A stretch of DNA of 64,000 nucleotides from Candidatus Methylomirabilota bacterium (GCA_035764725.1 DASTYT010000031.1:32962-96961), one strand, 5' to 3'. Counted from the stretch's first letter, positions 39,100 through 49,727 are shown. Made by a program: numbers and translations. Notes: generated by a model from the letters alone, not told the origin.

Positions 39100-39954
39100 A
39101 TGAGCCGTCTGTCCGTACTCTCGCCGCGCCGGGGCGATCAACGCCTGGAGGACTGGGCGGATCGCCCCGAGATGGTGGCGCGCCAGCGCATAAACCGGCG
39201 CCGGCGTCTCGCGCGCCGCGTCCGCAGTCTGGGCCAGGTCGCCTTTGCCCTCGTCACCGTGGCCGCGCTGCTCGGCACGGCGGCCCTCGGGGTGCGCTGG
39301 CTCCTGACCTCACCCCGTTTCTCCGTCTCCGAAGTCGAGGTGCGCGGCACCAGCCGCCTCGCCGCCGCGGATGTCCTCGCCGCGTCGGGCATCCGCCGGG
39401 GCACCAACCTCTGGCGGCTCGATCCGCGTGCCGTCGTCGCCGGCGTGGAGAACCTGCCCGCGGTGCGCCGCGCCGAGGTGGTCCGCGCGTTCCCCAACCA
39501 CGTCACGATCGTGGTCGAGGAGCGGCGTCCCTTCACCCTCGTGCACGCCGGGCGCCTGCACTGGATCGACGAGGAGGGCGTGCGCATGGCGCCGGAGTCG
39601 CGCGCGGTCACCATCCCGCTCCCCGTGATCAGCGGCCTCACCGACGACGAGATCGCCTCCGCCTCCAAGGCGCCCTCCGAGCGCGTGCTCACCGGGGTGC
39701 GGCTCATCCGGACCCTGCTCCGCGCGGGTAGCCCGCTGGTCCAGCAGATCTCCGAGGTCGATGTGGGGCGGAGCGATGGCCCGGTGCTCTACACGGTGGA
39801 CGGCATCGAGGTCCGGCTCGGCGCCGAGGAGTGGGATTCGCGCATCCCGCGGCTCGCCGGCGTGCTCGCCCAGGTGGCATCGTCCGGGCAGCCGGTCAGC
39901 GCCATCGACTTGCGGTTCCGGGATCAGGTCGTCCTCAAACCCGCTGTGCGCTGA
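39100..39954 (+). CDS. ftsQ: Cell division protein FtsQ
   Basis: A 284-residue bitopic protein of the FtsQLB complex. A basic cytoplasmic region (RQRINRRRRLARRVRSL) precedes one helix (VAFALVTVAALLGTAALGV). A POTRA domain follows (FSVSEVEVRGTSRLAAADVL, GTNLWRLDP), then the beta domain (VTIVVEERRPFTLV, IDEEGV). The usual ddl gene between murB and ftsQ is missing. It ends 8 bp before ftsA. Confidence 0.92.
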   Translation: MSRLSVLSPRRGDQRLEDWADRPEMVARQRINRRRRLARRVRSLGQVAFALVTVAALLGTAALGVRWLLTSPRFSVSEVEVRGTSRLAAADVLAASGIRRGTNLWRLDPRAVVAGVENLPAVRRAEVVRAFPNHVTIVVEERRPFTLVHAGRLHWIDEEGVRMAPESRAVTIPLPVISGLTDDEIASASKAPSERVLTGVRLIRTLLRAGSPLVQQISEVDVGRSDGPVLYTVDGIEVRLGAEEWDSRIPRLAGVLAQVASSGQPVSAIDLRFRDQVVLKPAVR

Positions 39955-39962
39955 GGAGGCGA

Positions 39963-41195
39963 ATGGGGCGAGCGAAGGGACGCGCGGTCATCGCGGGACT
40001 CGACGTCGGCACGACCAAGATCTGCTGCGTGATCGCGGAGCCGACGGCGGCGGGCGGGCTGGACATCGTGGGGGTCGGGGTGAGCCCGTCCCGGGGGCTG
40101 CGCAAGGGCGTGGTCGTCAACATCGACTCGACGGTGGAAGCGGTGCGGCAGGCGGTGTCGGAGGCGGAGCAGGTGGCGGGGGTCGAGATCACCTCGGTGG
40201 TGGCGGGGATCGCGGGCGGTCATATCCGCGGCATCAACAGCCGCGGCGTGGTGGCGGTGTCCGGCAAGCACCGCGAGGTGAGCCAGGCCGACGTGGACCG
40301 CGCGCTGGAGGCCGCGAAGGCGGTGAACCTCCCGCCGGACCGCGAGATCATCCACGTGCTCCCGCAGACCTTCGTGGTTGACGATCAGGACGGCGTGAAG
40401 GAGCCGGTAGGCATGTCGGGGGTGCGCCTCGAGGTGGAAGTCCACCTCGTCACCGGGGCGGTCACCTCGGTGCAGAACGTGATCCGCAGTGTGAACCGCG
40501 CCGGGCTGACCGTCCAGGACGTCGTGCTGGAGCCCCTGGCCTCCTCCGAAGCCGTGGTCTCGCCCGAGGAGAAGGAGCTGGGGATCCTCCTGATCGATCT
40601 CGGCGGTGGCACCACCGACGCAGCCCTCTTCCGTGACGGCGCCATCTGGTACACCGGCATCCTCCCCCTCGGGGGTGACCACATCTCCAACGACATCGCC
40701 GTCGGTCTCCGCACGCCGACCTCCGACGCGGAGGAGCTGAAGAAGCGCTATGGGTGTGCGTTGACCGCGCTGGTGCGTGAGGACGAGACGGTCGACGTGC
40801 CGAGCGTGGGGGGCCGCAAGCCGCGCCAGCTCTCGCGCCAGATCCTCTCCGAGATCATCCAGCCGCGCGTGGAGGAGATCTTCACTCTCGTGGCCCGGGA
40901 TCTCGCGCGGGCCGGGCTGCAAGACGTGGCCGCAGGGGGGGTGGTGGTGACCGGCGGGACCTCGATCATGCAGGGGGTGCCGGAGCTGGCGGAGCAGATC
41001 TTCGACCTCCCGGTGCGCCGCGGGGTGCCCGGAAATATCGGAGGACTGGCCGACGTGGTGCAAAGTCCCATATACTCGACCGCGGTGGGCCTGGCGCGTT
41101 ACGGCGCCCGGGGGCAGCGATCCGGTGCGCCCATCGACGCGAGCGACGGCACACTCGGCTCCCGCCTCCGCGAATGGTTTGCGAAACTTTTCTAA
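39963..41195 (+). CDS. ftsA: Cell division actin-like protein FtsA
   Basis: A 410-residue actin-family ATPase that tethers FtsZ to the membrane. Phosphate-binding segments are [18 protein letters not shown] and [15 protein letters not shown], and the adenosine segment is [13 protein letters not shown]. The C-terminal amphipathic tail [12 protein letters not shown] is the membrane-targeting helix. The open frame extends upstream into ftsQ, but the ATG with GAGGAGG seven nt ahead is the better start. Confidence 0.96.
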   Translation: MGRAKGRAVIAGLDVGTTKICCVIAEPTAAGGLDIVGVGVSPSRGLRKGVVVNIDSTVEAVRQAVSEAEQVAGVEITSVVAGIAGGHIRGINSRGVVAVSGKHREVSQADVDRALEAAKAVNLPPDREIIHVLPQTFVVDDQDGVKEPVGMSGVRLEVEVHLVTGAVTSVQNVIRSVNRAGLTVQDVVLEPLASSEAVVSPEEKELGILLIDLGGGTTDAALFRDGAIWYTGILPLGGDHISNDIAVGLRTPTSDAEELKKRYGCALTALVREDETVDVPSVGGRKPRQLSRQILSEIIQPRVEEIFTLVARDLARAGLQDVAAGGVVVTGGTSIMQGVPELAEQIFDLPVRRGVPGNIGGLADVVQSPIYSTAVGLARYGARGQRSGAPIDASDGTLGSRLREWFAKLF

Positions 41196-41217
41196 ACCGC
41201 GGAAGCAAGGAGGCGCA

Positions 41218-42378
41218 ATGGAGCACGGACGTGGCCGGCGGCCGATGTTCGCGATGGAAGACGAGCGTGAAGTTGCAAAGATCAAGGTAATCGGGCTCGG
41301 CGGCGGCGGATCCAACGCCGTCAATCGCATGATGGCCGCGAAGTTCACCGGCGTCGATTTCATCATCGCCAATACCGACCTGCAGGCGCTCCGCTTGTCG
41401 CCCGCACCCCAGAAGATCCAGCTCGGGGCGCGACTCACGAGCGGGCTCGGCGCGGGCTCCAACCCCGAGGTCGGTCGCAACGCCGCGCAGGAAGACAAGG
41501 ACACCATCAAGTCCATGCTGGAAGGCGCGGACATGGTGTTCGTCACCGCGGGCCTCGGCGGTGGCACCGGCACCGGCGCGGCGCCGGTGGTGGCGGCGAT
41601 CGCCAAGGACCTCGGCATCCTCACGGTGGCGGTGGTGACCAAGCCCTTCCACTTCGAGGGACGCCGCCGCCAGCAGCAGGCGGAGAACGGCATGGCCGAG
41701 CTGCGCAACGTCGTGGACACGCTCATTACCATCCCCAACCAGCGTCTGCTCGCGGTGGTCGATCGCGGCACCCCGCTGATGGAGGCCTTCAAGGTCGCCG
41801 ACACCGTGCTGCTCCAGGCCGTGCAGGGCATCTCGGATCTGATCCTGGTCCCCGGCCTCATTAACCTCGACTTCGCCGACGTGCGCACCATCATGTCGGG
41901 CATGGGCATGGCGCTGATGGGCGCGGGCACGGGCAAGGGGCAGAACCGCGCGCTCGACGCGGCCCAGAAGGCGGTGGCGAGCCCGCTGCTCGACGAGACG
42001 TCCATCGAGGGCGCGCGCGGCATCCTCATCAACTTCACGGGTGGCCCCGACATGGCCATCCACGAAGTGGAGGAGGCGGCAAAGATCGTTCAGGAAGCGG
42101 CGCACGAGGAGGCCAATATCATCTTCGGCGCGGTGATCGACGAGTCGCTCCAGGACGAGGTGCGCATCACCGTCATCGCCACCGGGTTCACGGAACGGAA
42201 GGTCGAGATGAGCCCGACCAGCAGCAAGGTGCTCGAGATGCCGCCGCGGCCGAGCCGCGCGCCCGTCCCGGGCCCGTCCTGGCGCCGCCGCCTCTCCGAC
42301 GCGCGCGCCGAGAGCGGCGAGCCGATGGCCGAGGAGGATCTCGACGTGCCGGCCTTCCTGCGGCGGCAGGCCGACTGA
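41218..42378 (+). CDS. ftsZ: Cell division tubulin-like GTPase FtsZ
   Basis: A 386-residue Z-ring GTPase. It has [17 protein letters not shown], the tubulin signature [11 protein letters not shown] and the T7 loop region [10 protein letters not shown]. After a short linker the C-terminal peptide [13 protein letters not shown], which binds FtsA and ZipA-like partners, is intact. The start ATG follows AAGGAGG by 5 nt; the frame is open upstream but runs into ftsA. Last gene of the dcw run. Confidence 0.98.
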   Translation: MEHGRGRRPMFAMEDEREVAKIKVIGLGGGGSNAVNRMMAAKFTGVDFIIANTDLQALRLSPAPQKIQLGARLTSGLGAGSNPEVGRNAAQEDKDTIKSMLEGADMVFVTAGLGGGTGTGAAPVVAAIAKDLGILTVAVVTKPFHFEGRRRQQQAENGMAELRNVVDTLITIPNQRLLAVVDRGTPLMEAFKVADTVLLQAVQGISDLILVPGLINLDFADVRTIMSGMGMALMGAGTGKGQNRALDAAQKAVASPLLDETSIEGARGILINFTGGPDMAIHEVEEAAKIVQEAAHEEANIIFGAVIDESLQDEVRITVIATGFTERKVEMSPTSSKVLEMPPRPSRAPVPGPSWRRRLSDARAESGEPMAEEDLDVPAFLRRQAD

Positions 42379-42393
42379 TTCGCGACGCTCCTT

Positions 42394-42427
42394 CCTCGGC
42401 GGCCGGCCGTGAGGTCGGCCGCCGAGG
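42394..42427 (+). terminator. Stem-loop after ftsZ
   Basis: CCTCGGCGGCCG and CGGCCGCCGAGG form a perfect 12-bp stem with a 10-nt loop, 16 nt after the ftsZ stop. A purine-rich stretch, not a T-run, follows, so termination may be partial or Rho-assisted. Confidence 0.6.
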
Positions 42428-42489
42428 GAGGGGAGACCCTCACGGCGCGCGCGGCTCAGCGGCTCCCGCATGAGACAATGCGAGGGCCC

Positions 42490-43230
42490 ATGGGCGCGCC
42501 CTTCCTCACCTCCTCGCTGCTCGAGCGCGCCGGGCTCCCCCATCTCTTCACCACGCGCCAATTTCCCGGAGTAGCCGGCTCGGGCGATTCGCCGGACGTG
42601 TTCACGCCCGAGGCCCAGCCGCTGCTCGCCGGCCGGGGCCTCGCGGCGCCGCCCGCGTTCCTTCGGCAGGTCCACGGCGCAGAGGTGATGGTGGCGGAGC
42701 ACGCGGGGCGCCTGGGCGCCGCCGACGCCCTCGTGACCGAGCGTCGCGGCCTGCCGCTGGCCGTGTTCACCGCCGACTGCCTGCCCGTGCTGATCTACGA
42801 CCCGACCCATCGCCGCCTCGCCGCGGCCCACGCGGGCTGGCGCGGCACCGTGCAGTCGGTAGTGCGGGCCGCGGTGGACCGGCTGGTCGAGGCCGGCTCC
42901 GAGGCCGACGGCCTCGCCGTCGCCATCGGCCCCTCGATCGGGCCGTGCTGCTACGAGGTGGACGTCCCCGTGATCAACCGCCTGCGGGCGGCCTTTCCGG
43001 GTGGCTGGGAACGCTGGGTGACGCCGAAGGGTCCCGGCAAGTGGATGCTCGACCTCTGGGCCGCCAACGAGGACCAGCTGACTGCCGCCGACGTCGATCC
43101 CGGCATGATCGAGAATTCCCGCCTCTGCACGGCCTGCAACGTGGACCGCTTCTACTCGTACCGGAAGGAGGGCTCGACCCGCCTCCGCCGGGTGGGTCGC
43201 CTCGTCACCCTCGCGGCGCTCCCAGGCTAA
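42490..43230 (+). CDS. pgeF: PgeF/YfiH purine nucleoside phosphorylase (laccase-domain family)
   Basis: A 246-residue cytoplasmic enzyme of the DUF152 family, also called YlmD. Family members act on purine nucleosides and edit misincorporated L-Ser in UDP-MurNAc-peptides. Zinc/active-site residues are seen in FLRQVHGAEV (His), VFTADCLPVL (Cys) and AAAHAGWRGT (His). GPSIGPCCYEV and LWAANEDQL also fit. The ATG after GCGAGGG was chosen over an ATG four codons upstream. Position after ftsZ is conserved. Confidence 0.9.
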   Translation: MGAPFLTSSLLERAGLPHLFTTRQFPGVAGSGDSPDVFTPEAQPLLAGRGLAAPPAFLRQVHGAEVMVAEHAGRLGAADALVTERRGLPLAVFTADCLPVLIYDPTHRRLAAAHAGWRGTVQSVVRAAVDRLVEAGSEADGLAVAIGPSIGPCCYEVDVPVINRLRAAFPGGWERWVTPKGPGKWMLDLWAANEDQLTAADVDPGMIENSRLCTACNVDRFYSYRKEGSTRLRRVGRLVTLAALPG

Positions 43231-43275
43231 CGAGATCACCATGCTAGAATCGCCCAACCGGACGGGGGTTTAGAC

Positions 43276-43979
<704 letters not shown>

Positions 43980-43983
<4 letters not shown>

Positions 43984-44801
43984 GCATCAAGGGCAAGAAG
44001 GTCGGGTTCCTCGGGGCGGGCAACATGGGCGAGGCTCTGATCCGCGGCATGCTCCAGGCGGGGCTGGTGCCCGCGAGCTCCATCTTCGCGAGCGATCCCC
44101 AGCGCGAGCGCCTCGCCCACATCGCGCGGCAGTACGCCATCCGTGCCGTCGAGAGCAACGTGGACCTGGTGCGCGAGGCCGACGTGGTCGTGCTCGCGGT
44201 GAAGCCGCAGATCATGGCGACGGTGCTGGCGGAGATCGCGCCGGCGGTGGACGCGCGCAAGCTCTGCATCTCCGTGGCGGCGGGCGTCCCGACGGGGACG
44301 ATCCGCTCGCACCTGGGCCGGCCGGTCCGCCTAATCCGTGTCATGCCCAACACGCCCGCCCTCGTGCTCGAAGGGGTGACCGCGATCGCGCGCGCCGACG
44401 GCCTCGAGCCGGGCGACCTCGAGACCGCGCAGGAGCTGTTCGGCGCGGTGGGCAAGGCGGTGCTGCTCGACGAGGACGCGCTGGATGCGGTGACGGGACT
44501 CTCCGGCTCCGGCCCGGCCTACGTCGCGATCGTCATCGAGTCGCTCGCCGACGGCGGCGTGAAGATGGGGCTCGATCGCGCCACCGCGATGACGCTGGCC
44601 GCCCAGACCGTGCTCGGCTCCGCCAAGCTCATCCTGGAGACGGGGGCGCACCCGGGGCAGCTCAAGGACATGGTGTCCTCGCCCGGCGGCACCACGATCG
44701 CCGGGATCGCCGCCCTGGAGGAGGGCGGGGTGCGGCGCACCTTCATCAGCGCGGTGGAGCGCGCCACCCTGCGCTCACGCGAGCTAGGGAGACCACGCTG
44801 A
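43980..44801 (+). CDS. proC: Pyrroline-5-carboxylate reductase ProC
   Basis: A 273-residue NAD(P)H-dependent reductase for the last step of proline synthesis. It has VGFLGAGNMGEALIRGM, VVLAVKPQIM, RVMPNTPALV and the C-terminal signature LKDMVSSPGGTTIAGIAALEEGGVR. The GTG start overlaps the yggS stop. In Firmicutes sepF usually occupies this slot. Confidence 0.96.
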
Positions 44802-44802
44802 C

Positions 44803-45069
44803 GTGCTGCCCTACAACTTCGTGCAGTTCATCGGCTGGCTGTTGGATCTCTACTCCTACGTCATCATCGCGGCCGCCCTCATCACCTGGGTGAGCCCGGA
44901 CCCGCGCAATCCCATCGTCCAGTTCCTCTTCAAGGCCACCGAGCCCGTGCTGCGGCCCGTGCGCAACCTCTTGCCGCCGTGGAGGACGGGAGGCCTCGAC
45001 CTCTCGCCGCTGATCGTCATCATCGCCATACAGTTCATCGAACGGGTGATCCTGCCGTCGCTGTACTGA
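44803..45069 (+). CDS. yggT: YggT-family membrane protein
   Basis: An 88-residue protein with two hydrophobic helices (FIGWLLDLYSYVIIAAALITWV; LIVIIAIQFIERVIL) and the conserved SPDPRNPIVQFLFKATEPVLRPVRNLLPP between them. Known as YlmG/YggT and tied to division or osmotic stress. GTG start 1 bp after proC. Confidence 0.92.
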   Translation: MLPYNFVQFIGWLLDLYSYVIIAAALITWVSPDPRNPIVQFLFKATEPVLRPVRNLLPPWRTGGLDLSPLIVIIAIQFIERVILPSLY

Positions 45070-45079
45070 GGAGGGGACC

Positions 45080-45556
45080 GTGCGCATCACACCCATGGAC
45101 ATTCGTCAGCAGCAATTCACGGTACGGATGTTCCGGGGCTTCGATGTCCAGGAAGTCGATACGTTCCTGGAGGACGTCGCCCAGGACTACGAGGCCTTGA
45201 TCAAGGAGAACTCGCTGCTCAAGGAGCAGCTCGCGGTGCTGGAGGAGCGGACGCGCGGCCTGGAAGACCGCGAGAAGGTGCTCCAGCAGACCCTGGTGAC
45301 TACCCAGCAGCTCACCGAGGAGATGAAGGACGGGGCGCGCCGCGAGGCGGCCCTCATCCTCCGCGAGGCCGAGCTCGAGGGCGAGAAGCTGCTCGAGTCG
45401 AACCGGTCCGAGGAGGCCGCGCTGCGCAATGAAATCCTCCAGCTCAAGCGCCAGCGCCGCCAGGTTGCCGAGGGGCTGCGCCAGACCCTCGAGATGTACC
45501 AGCGGATGATCGACCAGGACCTCAAGGAAGGCCCTGGGGCGGGCGAAGGGGACTGA
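45080..45556 (+). CDS. divIVA: DivIVA-domain coiled-coil protein
   Basis: A 158-residue protein. The N-terminus ITPMDIRQQQFTVRMFRGFD and VDTFLEDVAQDYEAL matches the DivIVA lipid-binding domain (the short family motif RGYD is here RGFD). A long coiled coil covers residues 40-145. DivIVA proteins mark negative membrane curvature at poles and septa. GTG start with GAGGAGGGG before it. Genes like this are common in Gram-positives and rarer in diderms. Confidence 0.93.
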   Translation: MRITPMDIRQQQFTVRMFRGFDVQEVDTFLEDVAQDYEALIKENSLLKEQLAVLEERTRGLEDREKVLQQTLVTTQQLTEEMKDGARREAALILREAELEGEKLLESNRSEEAALRNEILQLKRQRRQVAEGLRQTLEMYQRMIDQDLKEGPGAGEGD

Positions 45557-45563
45557 GGCGGTC

Positions 45564-45854
45564 ATGGCTGAGCACCTTGCCGTGCGCGTGCAGCCGGGCG
45601 CCTCCCGCGACGAGATCGTGGGCTGGCAGGGCGCGGCGCTCCGGGTGCGCGTAAGCGCGCCGCCCCAGGATGGCCGCGCGAACGCGGCGGTGGCGCGCCT
45701 GCTCGCCGCGGCGCTCGGCGTCGCCCCCTCCACGGTGGAGCTGGTGCGCGGCGCCGGCGGCCGCGACAAGATGTACCGCTTCCGAACCCTCGACGTCACG
45801 GCGGCGCGCGCCCGCCTCGGCGCGCGCGCGGCCGCCGATCGAGGCGCGCGGTGA
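45564..45854 (+). CDS. yggU: YggU-family (DUF167) protein
   Basis: A 96-residue small conserved protein. VRVQPGASRDEIVG, LRVRVSAPPQDGRANAAV and VELVRGAGGRDKMYRF are the family signature. Function unknown. It follows divIVA by 7 bp and overlaps mtnA by 4 bp. Confidence 0.93.
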   Translation: MAEHLAVRVQPGASRDEIVGWQGAALRVRVSAPPQDGRANAAVARLLAAALGVAPSTVELVRGAGGRDKMYRFRTLDVTAARARLGARAAADRGAR

Positions 45855-46864
45855 TCACCCCGCTTCGCTGGGACGGCGACCGACTGGTCCTCGTAGACCA
45901 GACGCGCCTGCCGGCCGAGGAGGTCGAGCGCGTCTGCGCGACCTGGCAGGAGGTGGCGGACGCGATCCGCACCCTGGTGGTGCGCGGCGCGCCCGCCATC
46001 GGCGTGGCTGCCGCCTTCGGTGTGGTGCTGGCCGCGCGGGCGAGCGCCGCGCGAGAGTTCGAGGCCTGGCAGGCCGACATCGAGGAGGCGGTGAAGGGCC
46101 TCGGCGCGACGCGACCCACCGCGGTGAACCTCTTCTGGGCGCTCGAGCGCATGCAGCGCCGCGTGCTCGCGGGACGCGGCCAGCCGCTGGAGGCCACGCG
46201 GACGGCGCTCGCCGCCGAGGCGCAAGCCATCCTCGACGAGGATCTGGCCGCCAATCGCGCCATGGGCGCCCACGGGGCAGCCTTGGTGCCCGAGGGTGCG
46301 CGCATCCTCACGCACTGCAACGCGGGAGCCCTCGCCACGGCAGGGTATGGCACCGCGGTCGGCATCATCCGCGCCGCGCACGAGCGCGGCAAGCTCGCCC
46401 TCGTCTGGGTGGACGAGACGCGGCCGGTGATGCAGGGCTCGCGGCTCACCGCCTGGGAGATGGTGAAGGAGGGGATTCCTCACCGCCTGATCTCGGACGT
46501 GGTGGCGGCTTCGGTGATGAAGCGCGGCGAGGTGGATCTGGTCGTCACGGGCGCCGACCGAATCGCCGCCAACGGCGACACCGCGAACAAGATCGGCACC
46601 TACGGCCTGGCCGTGCTCGCGCGACATCACGGCATTCCCTTCTACGTGGCGGCGCCCTCTTCGACCATCGATCCCTCGATCCCCTCCGGGGCCTCCATCG
46701 TGATCGAGGAGCGCGACGCCGCCGAGGTGCGGCAGGTCGCAGGCCGCCCGACCGCGCCGGCGGCGTCGCCCGTGTACAACCCCGCCTTCGACGTGACGCC
46801 CGCCGAGCTGATCACCGCGATCGTGACCGAGCGGGGCGTGTTCCGGCCGCCGTACGCCTTCTAG
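45851..46864 (+). CDS. mtnA: S-methyl-5-thioribose-1-phosphate isomerase MtnA
   Basis: A 337-residue methionine-salvage enzyme that converts methylthioribose-1-phosphate to methylthioribulose-1-phosphate. Active-site Cys156 is in LTHCNAGALATAGYGTA and Asp236 in VTGADRIAANGDTANKIGT. VVRGAPAIGVAAAFG and TRPTAVNLFWAL also match. The GTG start overlaps yggU. Other mtn genes are not nearby. Confidence 0.96.
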   Translation: MITPLRWDGDRLVLVDQTRLPAEEVERVCATWQEVADAIRTLVVRGAPAIGVAAAFGVVLAARASAAREFEAWQADIEEAVKGLGATRPTAVNLFWALERMQRRVLAGRGQPLEATRTALAAEAQAILDEDLAANRAMGAHGAALVPEGARILTHCNAGALATAGYGTAVGIIRAAHERGKLALVWVDETRPVMQGSRLTAWEMVKEGIPHRLISDVVAASVMKRGEVDLVVTGADRIAANGDTANKIGTYGLAVLARHHGIPFYVAAPSSTIDPSIPSGASIVIEERDAAEVRQVAGRPTAPAASPVYNPAFDVTPAELITAIVTERGVFRPPYAF

Positions 46865-46888
46865 CCAGACGGTACGCAGGGCCACGCG

Positions 46889-48490
46889 GTGAACCGCGCC
46901 ATCGAGTCGGCGCGCCGCTATCACGATCAGACGGCGCACTCGCCCCAGTCCGTGCGCGCGAGCGGGCATCGGCTCATCTGGGAGATCCAGCCCTCGCCGT
47001 TCAAGATCTACGCGGATCTCGAGCCGCTGACGCTCCCACGTGATCTGCCCGCTCTCCAGATGGATACCTTCGGGGCCCTCGCCGCGGTGGGACAGGGCGC
47101 CGCCCCGTTGGATCTGGCGCGCCTCGCCGCCCTCCTCTTCTTCTCGGCCGGTATCACCCGCACCAAGGAGTATCCGGGCGGCGGTCGCCAGTTCTTCCGA
47201 GCCGCGCCCTCCACGGGCGCGCTCTACCAGACCGAGATCTACGTCGTCACGGGCGACGTCGCGGGGCTCGAGGCCGGCGTTTATCACTTTTCGCCGGGGG
47301 ACTTCGCCCTCCGCCGTCTGCGCGCCGGCGACTTCCGCGGCGCCCTCGCCGTGGCCACGGCCGACGACACGATCGGCTCCGCCCCGGCCACCGTGATCGC
47401 CACGGCGATCTACTGGCGCAACACGTGGAAGTACCAGGCGCGCGGCTACCGGCATCTCTTCTGGGATTCCGGGAGCCTCCTCGCCAACCTCCTCGCCGCC
47501 GCCGTCGCGCTGGAGGTGCCCGCGCGCCTCGTCACCGGCTTCGTCGAACGCGAGGTCAACGGCCTGCTGGGCCTCGACGCCGAGAAGGAGGGCGCCCTCG
47601 TCCTCGCCCCGCTGGGCCGCGAGGGCGCCCCCGCCTCCATCGCGCCCATGGTCGCGCAGCTCACCCATCGCGTGGTGCCGCTGTCCTCGCGCGAGGAGGA
47701 CTACCCGACGCTGCGCGACGCGTACGCGAATTCGTCGCTCGAGTCCGAGGCCGAGGTCTTGGGCTGGCGGGAAATGGGCGCGGGTGCCGGGATGTCCGCG
47801 GGTGGGGGGAGAGCGGGGGCCATTTCTGGGCCCCCGCTAATGGCGAATGCCCCCGCTCTCCCCCCGTCTGTGGACATTGCGTTGCCGGCCCCGAGTCTGA
47901 CCAGCCCTCGCAGTCTGGGCGAGACGATCATGCGGCGTGGCTCGACGCGGCAGTTCTCCGGCGAGGCCATCACGGCGCAGGAGTTGTCCAACGCGCTCTA
48001 TCACGGCGCGCGAGGGTGGGTCGCGGACGTGTCCCGGGGTGCCGTCGAGCTCTTCCTGAACGTGCACGCGGTGGAGGGGATCGCGCCGGGCGCCTATCAC
48101 TACGGGCCGGATCCGCATGCCCTCTCGCTCGTTCGCGCGGGGGACTTTCGTGAGGAGTCGGCCTTCCTCACGCTCGAGCAAGCGCTGGGAGGCGCCGCCA
48201 GTGCCACCGTCTTCTTCCTCGCCGATCTCCGCGCGCTCCTCGCTCGCTGGGGCAATCGCGGCTATCGCCTCGCCAACCTCGAGGCGGGGTACGCGGGTGG
48301 GCGGCTCTATCTCGCGGCCTATGCACAGGGGTTCGGCGCCAGTGGGCTCACGTTCTACGACCGCGCCGTCGTCGACTTCTTCTCGCCGGCCGCCGCCGGG
48401 CTCGACGCCATCTTCGTCACCGCGCTGGGGCGATCCGTCACGGGCCGGCCGCGTACGCTGGTCGCGCCGCCCGCGCCGCCGCGCCCATAG
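46889..48490 (+). CDS. Two-domain SagB-type dehydrogenase (nitroreductase fold)
   Basis: A 533-residue flavoprotein with two tandem nitroreductase-like domains, about residues 60-270 and 335-530. Domain 1 has FFRAAPSTGALYQTEIYV and RHLFWDSGSLLANLLAAAVAL; domain 2 starts TIMRRGSTRQFSGEAITAQEL and has YRLANLEAGYAGGRLYLAAYA. SagB/ThcOx proteins oxidise azolines in peptides, but many homologues stand alone, as here, with no precursor or cyclodehydratase genes. The linker (about 305-330) is coded by a palindromic, possibly inserted segment. GTG start, 24 bp after mtnA. Confidence 0.85.
   Translation: MNRAIESARRYHDQTAHSPQSVRASGHRLIWEIQPSPFKIYADLEPLTLPRDLPALQMDTFGALAAVGQGAAPLDLARLAALLFFSAGITRTKEYPGGGRQFFRAAPSTGALYQTEIYVVTGDVAGLEAGVYHFSPGDFALRRLRAGDFRGALAVATADDTIGSAPATVIATAIYWRNTWKYQARGYRHLFWDSGSLLANLLAAAVALEVPARLVTGFVEREVNGLLGLDAEKEGALVLAPLGREGAPASIAPMVAQLTHRVVPLSSREEDYPTLRDAYANSSLESEAEVLGWREMGAGAGMSAGGGRAGAISGPPLMANAPALPPSVDIALPAPSLTSPRSLGETIMRRGSTRQFSGEAITAQELSNALYHGARGWVADVSRGAVELFLNVHAVEGIAPGAYHYGPDPHALSLVRAGDFREESAFLTLEQALGGAASATVFFLADLRALLARWGNRGYRLANLEAGYAGGRLYLAAYAQGFGASGLTFYDRAVVDFFSPAAAGLDAIFVTALGRSVTGRPRTLVAPPAPPRP
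47804..47865. repeat. 17-bp inverted repeat inside the SagB-type gene
   Basis: Arms GGGGGGAGAGCGGGGGC (47804-47820) and its exact complement (47849-47865) enclose 28 bp. The core GCCCCCGCT occurs a third time inside the loop (47830-47838), so two alternative hairpins can form. The segment codes in frame for a Gly/Ala/Pro-rich linker between the two domains. Confidence 0.7.
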
Positions 48491-48555
48491 GGCGAGCGGC
48501 CGCCGCGGTGTGCTAACGTGGAACGGATTCACATGACGAGGACAAGGAGCGCTTC

Positions 48556-49698
48556 ATGAAGAAGTATCAGCTGATGGCCCCTGGCCCGACGCCCGTGCCC
48601 CCCAATGTGCTGCTCGCCATGGCGCAGCCGATGATCCATCACCGCACCCCGGAGTACGACGCGCTGTTCTCGGAGATTCGTGCCGGGCTCAAGCGGCTCT
48701 TCCAGACGAAGCAGGAGGTCATTCCCTTCACGTCCTCCGGCACCGGCGCCATGGAGGCCGCATTCGTCAACACGCTGTCTCCCGGAGACACCGCCCTCGT
48801 CCTCACCGCGGGCCGCTTCGGCGAGCGCTGGGAGGACATCGCCAAGGCCTACGGCATCAGCGTCGTACGGGTGGCGGCTTCCTGGGGTGAGACGGTGTCG
48901 GCCGAGACGATGGCCGATGCGCTGCGCCAGCATCCTGAGGCCAAGGCGGTCTTCATGACGCACAGCGAGTCCTCCACCGGCGTGCTCCACGACGTGCGCG
49001 GCATCGCGGCCGTCACGCGGGGCACCGACGCCATCTGCGTCGTGGACGCGGTGTCGAGTCTGGGTATCGCGGAGCTCGCCATGGACGCGTGGGGCGTGGA
49101 CCTGGTGGTGTCGGGCTCGCAGAAGGGCCTGATGCTGCCGCCGGGCCTGTCCTTTTGCGCTCTCTCCGACAAGGCCTGGAAGCATGTGAAGGCCTCCCGT
49201 CTGCCGAAGTTCTATTTCGACCTCACCGAGGAAGCCAAGGCGGTCGCGCAGGGGGAGGCCCACTTCACCCCGGCGGTGTCCATCATGCTCGGTCTCCGCG
49301 AGGTGCTCCGGATGCTGGAGCAGGAAGGCCTGGGCAATGTACTGAAGCGCCACGATCGGCTCGCCCGTGCGACGCGGGCGGGCGTGGAGGCACTGGGGCT
49401 GTCGCTCTTTCCCAAGGCCACACCTACGCCGTCGCTCACCGCGGTGGTGGCGCCCGGCAAGGTAGACAGCGAGCACGTGCTTTCCAGCTATTCGACGTCG
49501 CATAACATCACGATCGCGGGGGGGCAGGGAAAGCTCAAGGGCAAGGTGTTCCGTCTCGGCCACATGGGGTACGTGGCCGAGTTCGACGTCATCACCGCGC
49601 TCTCCGCGTTGGAGCAGGTGCTCCAGGAGCTGGGGCACCCGGTCGACTGGGGCGCCTCGGTGCGCGCCGCCCAGAAGGTGTTCGCCGAGCGCGGCTGA
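48556..49698 (+). CDS. Class V aminotransferase (alanine/serine-glyoxylate type)
   Basis: A 380-residue PLP enzyme. MAPGPTPVPPNVLLAM at the N-terminus is the family hallmark. SSGTGAMEA binds the cofactor phosphate, VVDAVSSLG holds the PLP-contacting Asp and SGSQKGLMLPPG carries the Schiff-base Lys190. It probably transfers an amino group from alanine or serine to glyoxylate or a related oxoacid; a phosphonate or aspartate specificity cannot be excluded. CAAGGAGCG lies just before the ATG. Confidence 0.9.
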   Translation: MKKYQLMAPGPTPVPPNVLLAMAQPMIHHRTPEYDALFSEIRAGLKRLFQTKQEVIPFTSSGTGAMEAAFVNTLSPGDTALVLTAGRFGERWEDIAKAYGISVVRVAASWGETVSAETMADALRQHPEAKAVFMTHSESSTGVLHDVRGIAAVTRGTDAICVVDAVSSLGIAELAMDAWGVDLVVSGSQKGLMLPPGLSFCALSDKAWKHVKASRLPKFYFDLTEEAKAVAQGEAHFTPAVSIMLGLREVLRMLEQEGLGNVLKRHDRLARATRAGVEALGLSLFPKATPTPSLTAVVAPGKVDSEHVLSSYSTSHNITIAGGQGKLKGKVFRLGHMGYVAEFDVITALSALEQVLQELGHPVDWGASVRAAQKVFAERG

Positions 49699-49727
49699 CA
49701 GGGCCCGGCCAGGGGGAGGGGCGAGCG

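Noticed and set aside
46889-48490. SagB-type protein as part of an azoline peptide cluster
   Set aside because: No precursor peptide, YcaO or E1-like gene is nearby; neighbours are mtnA and an aminotransferase.
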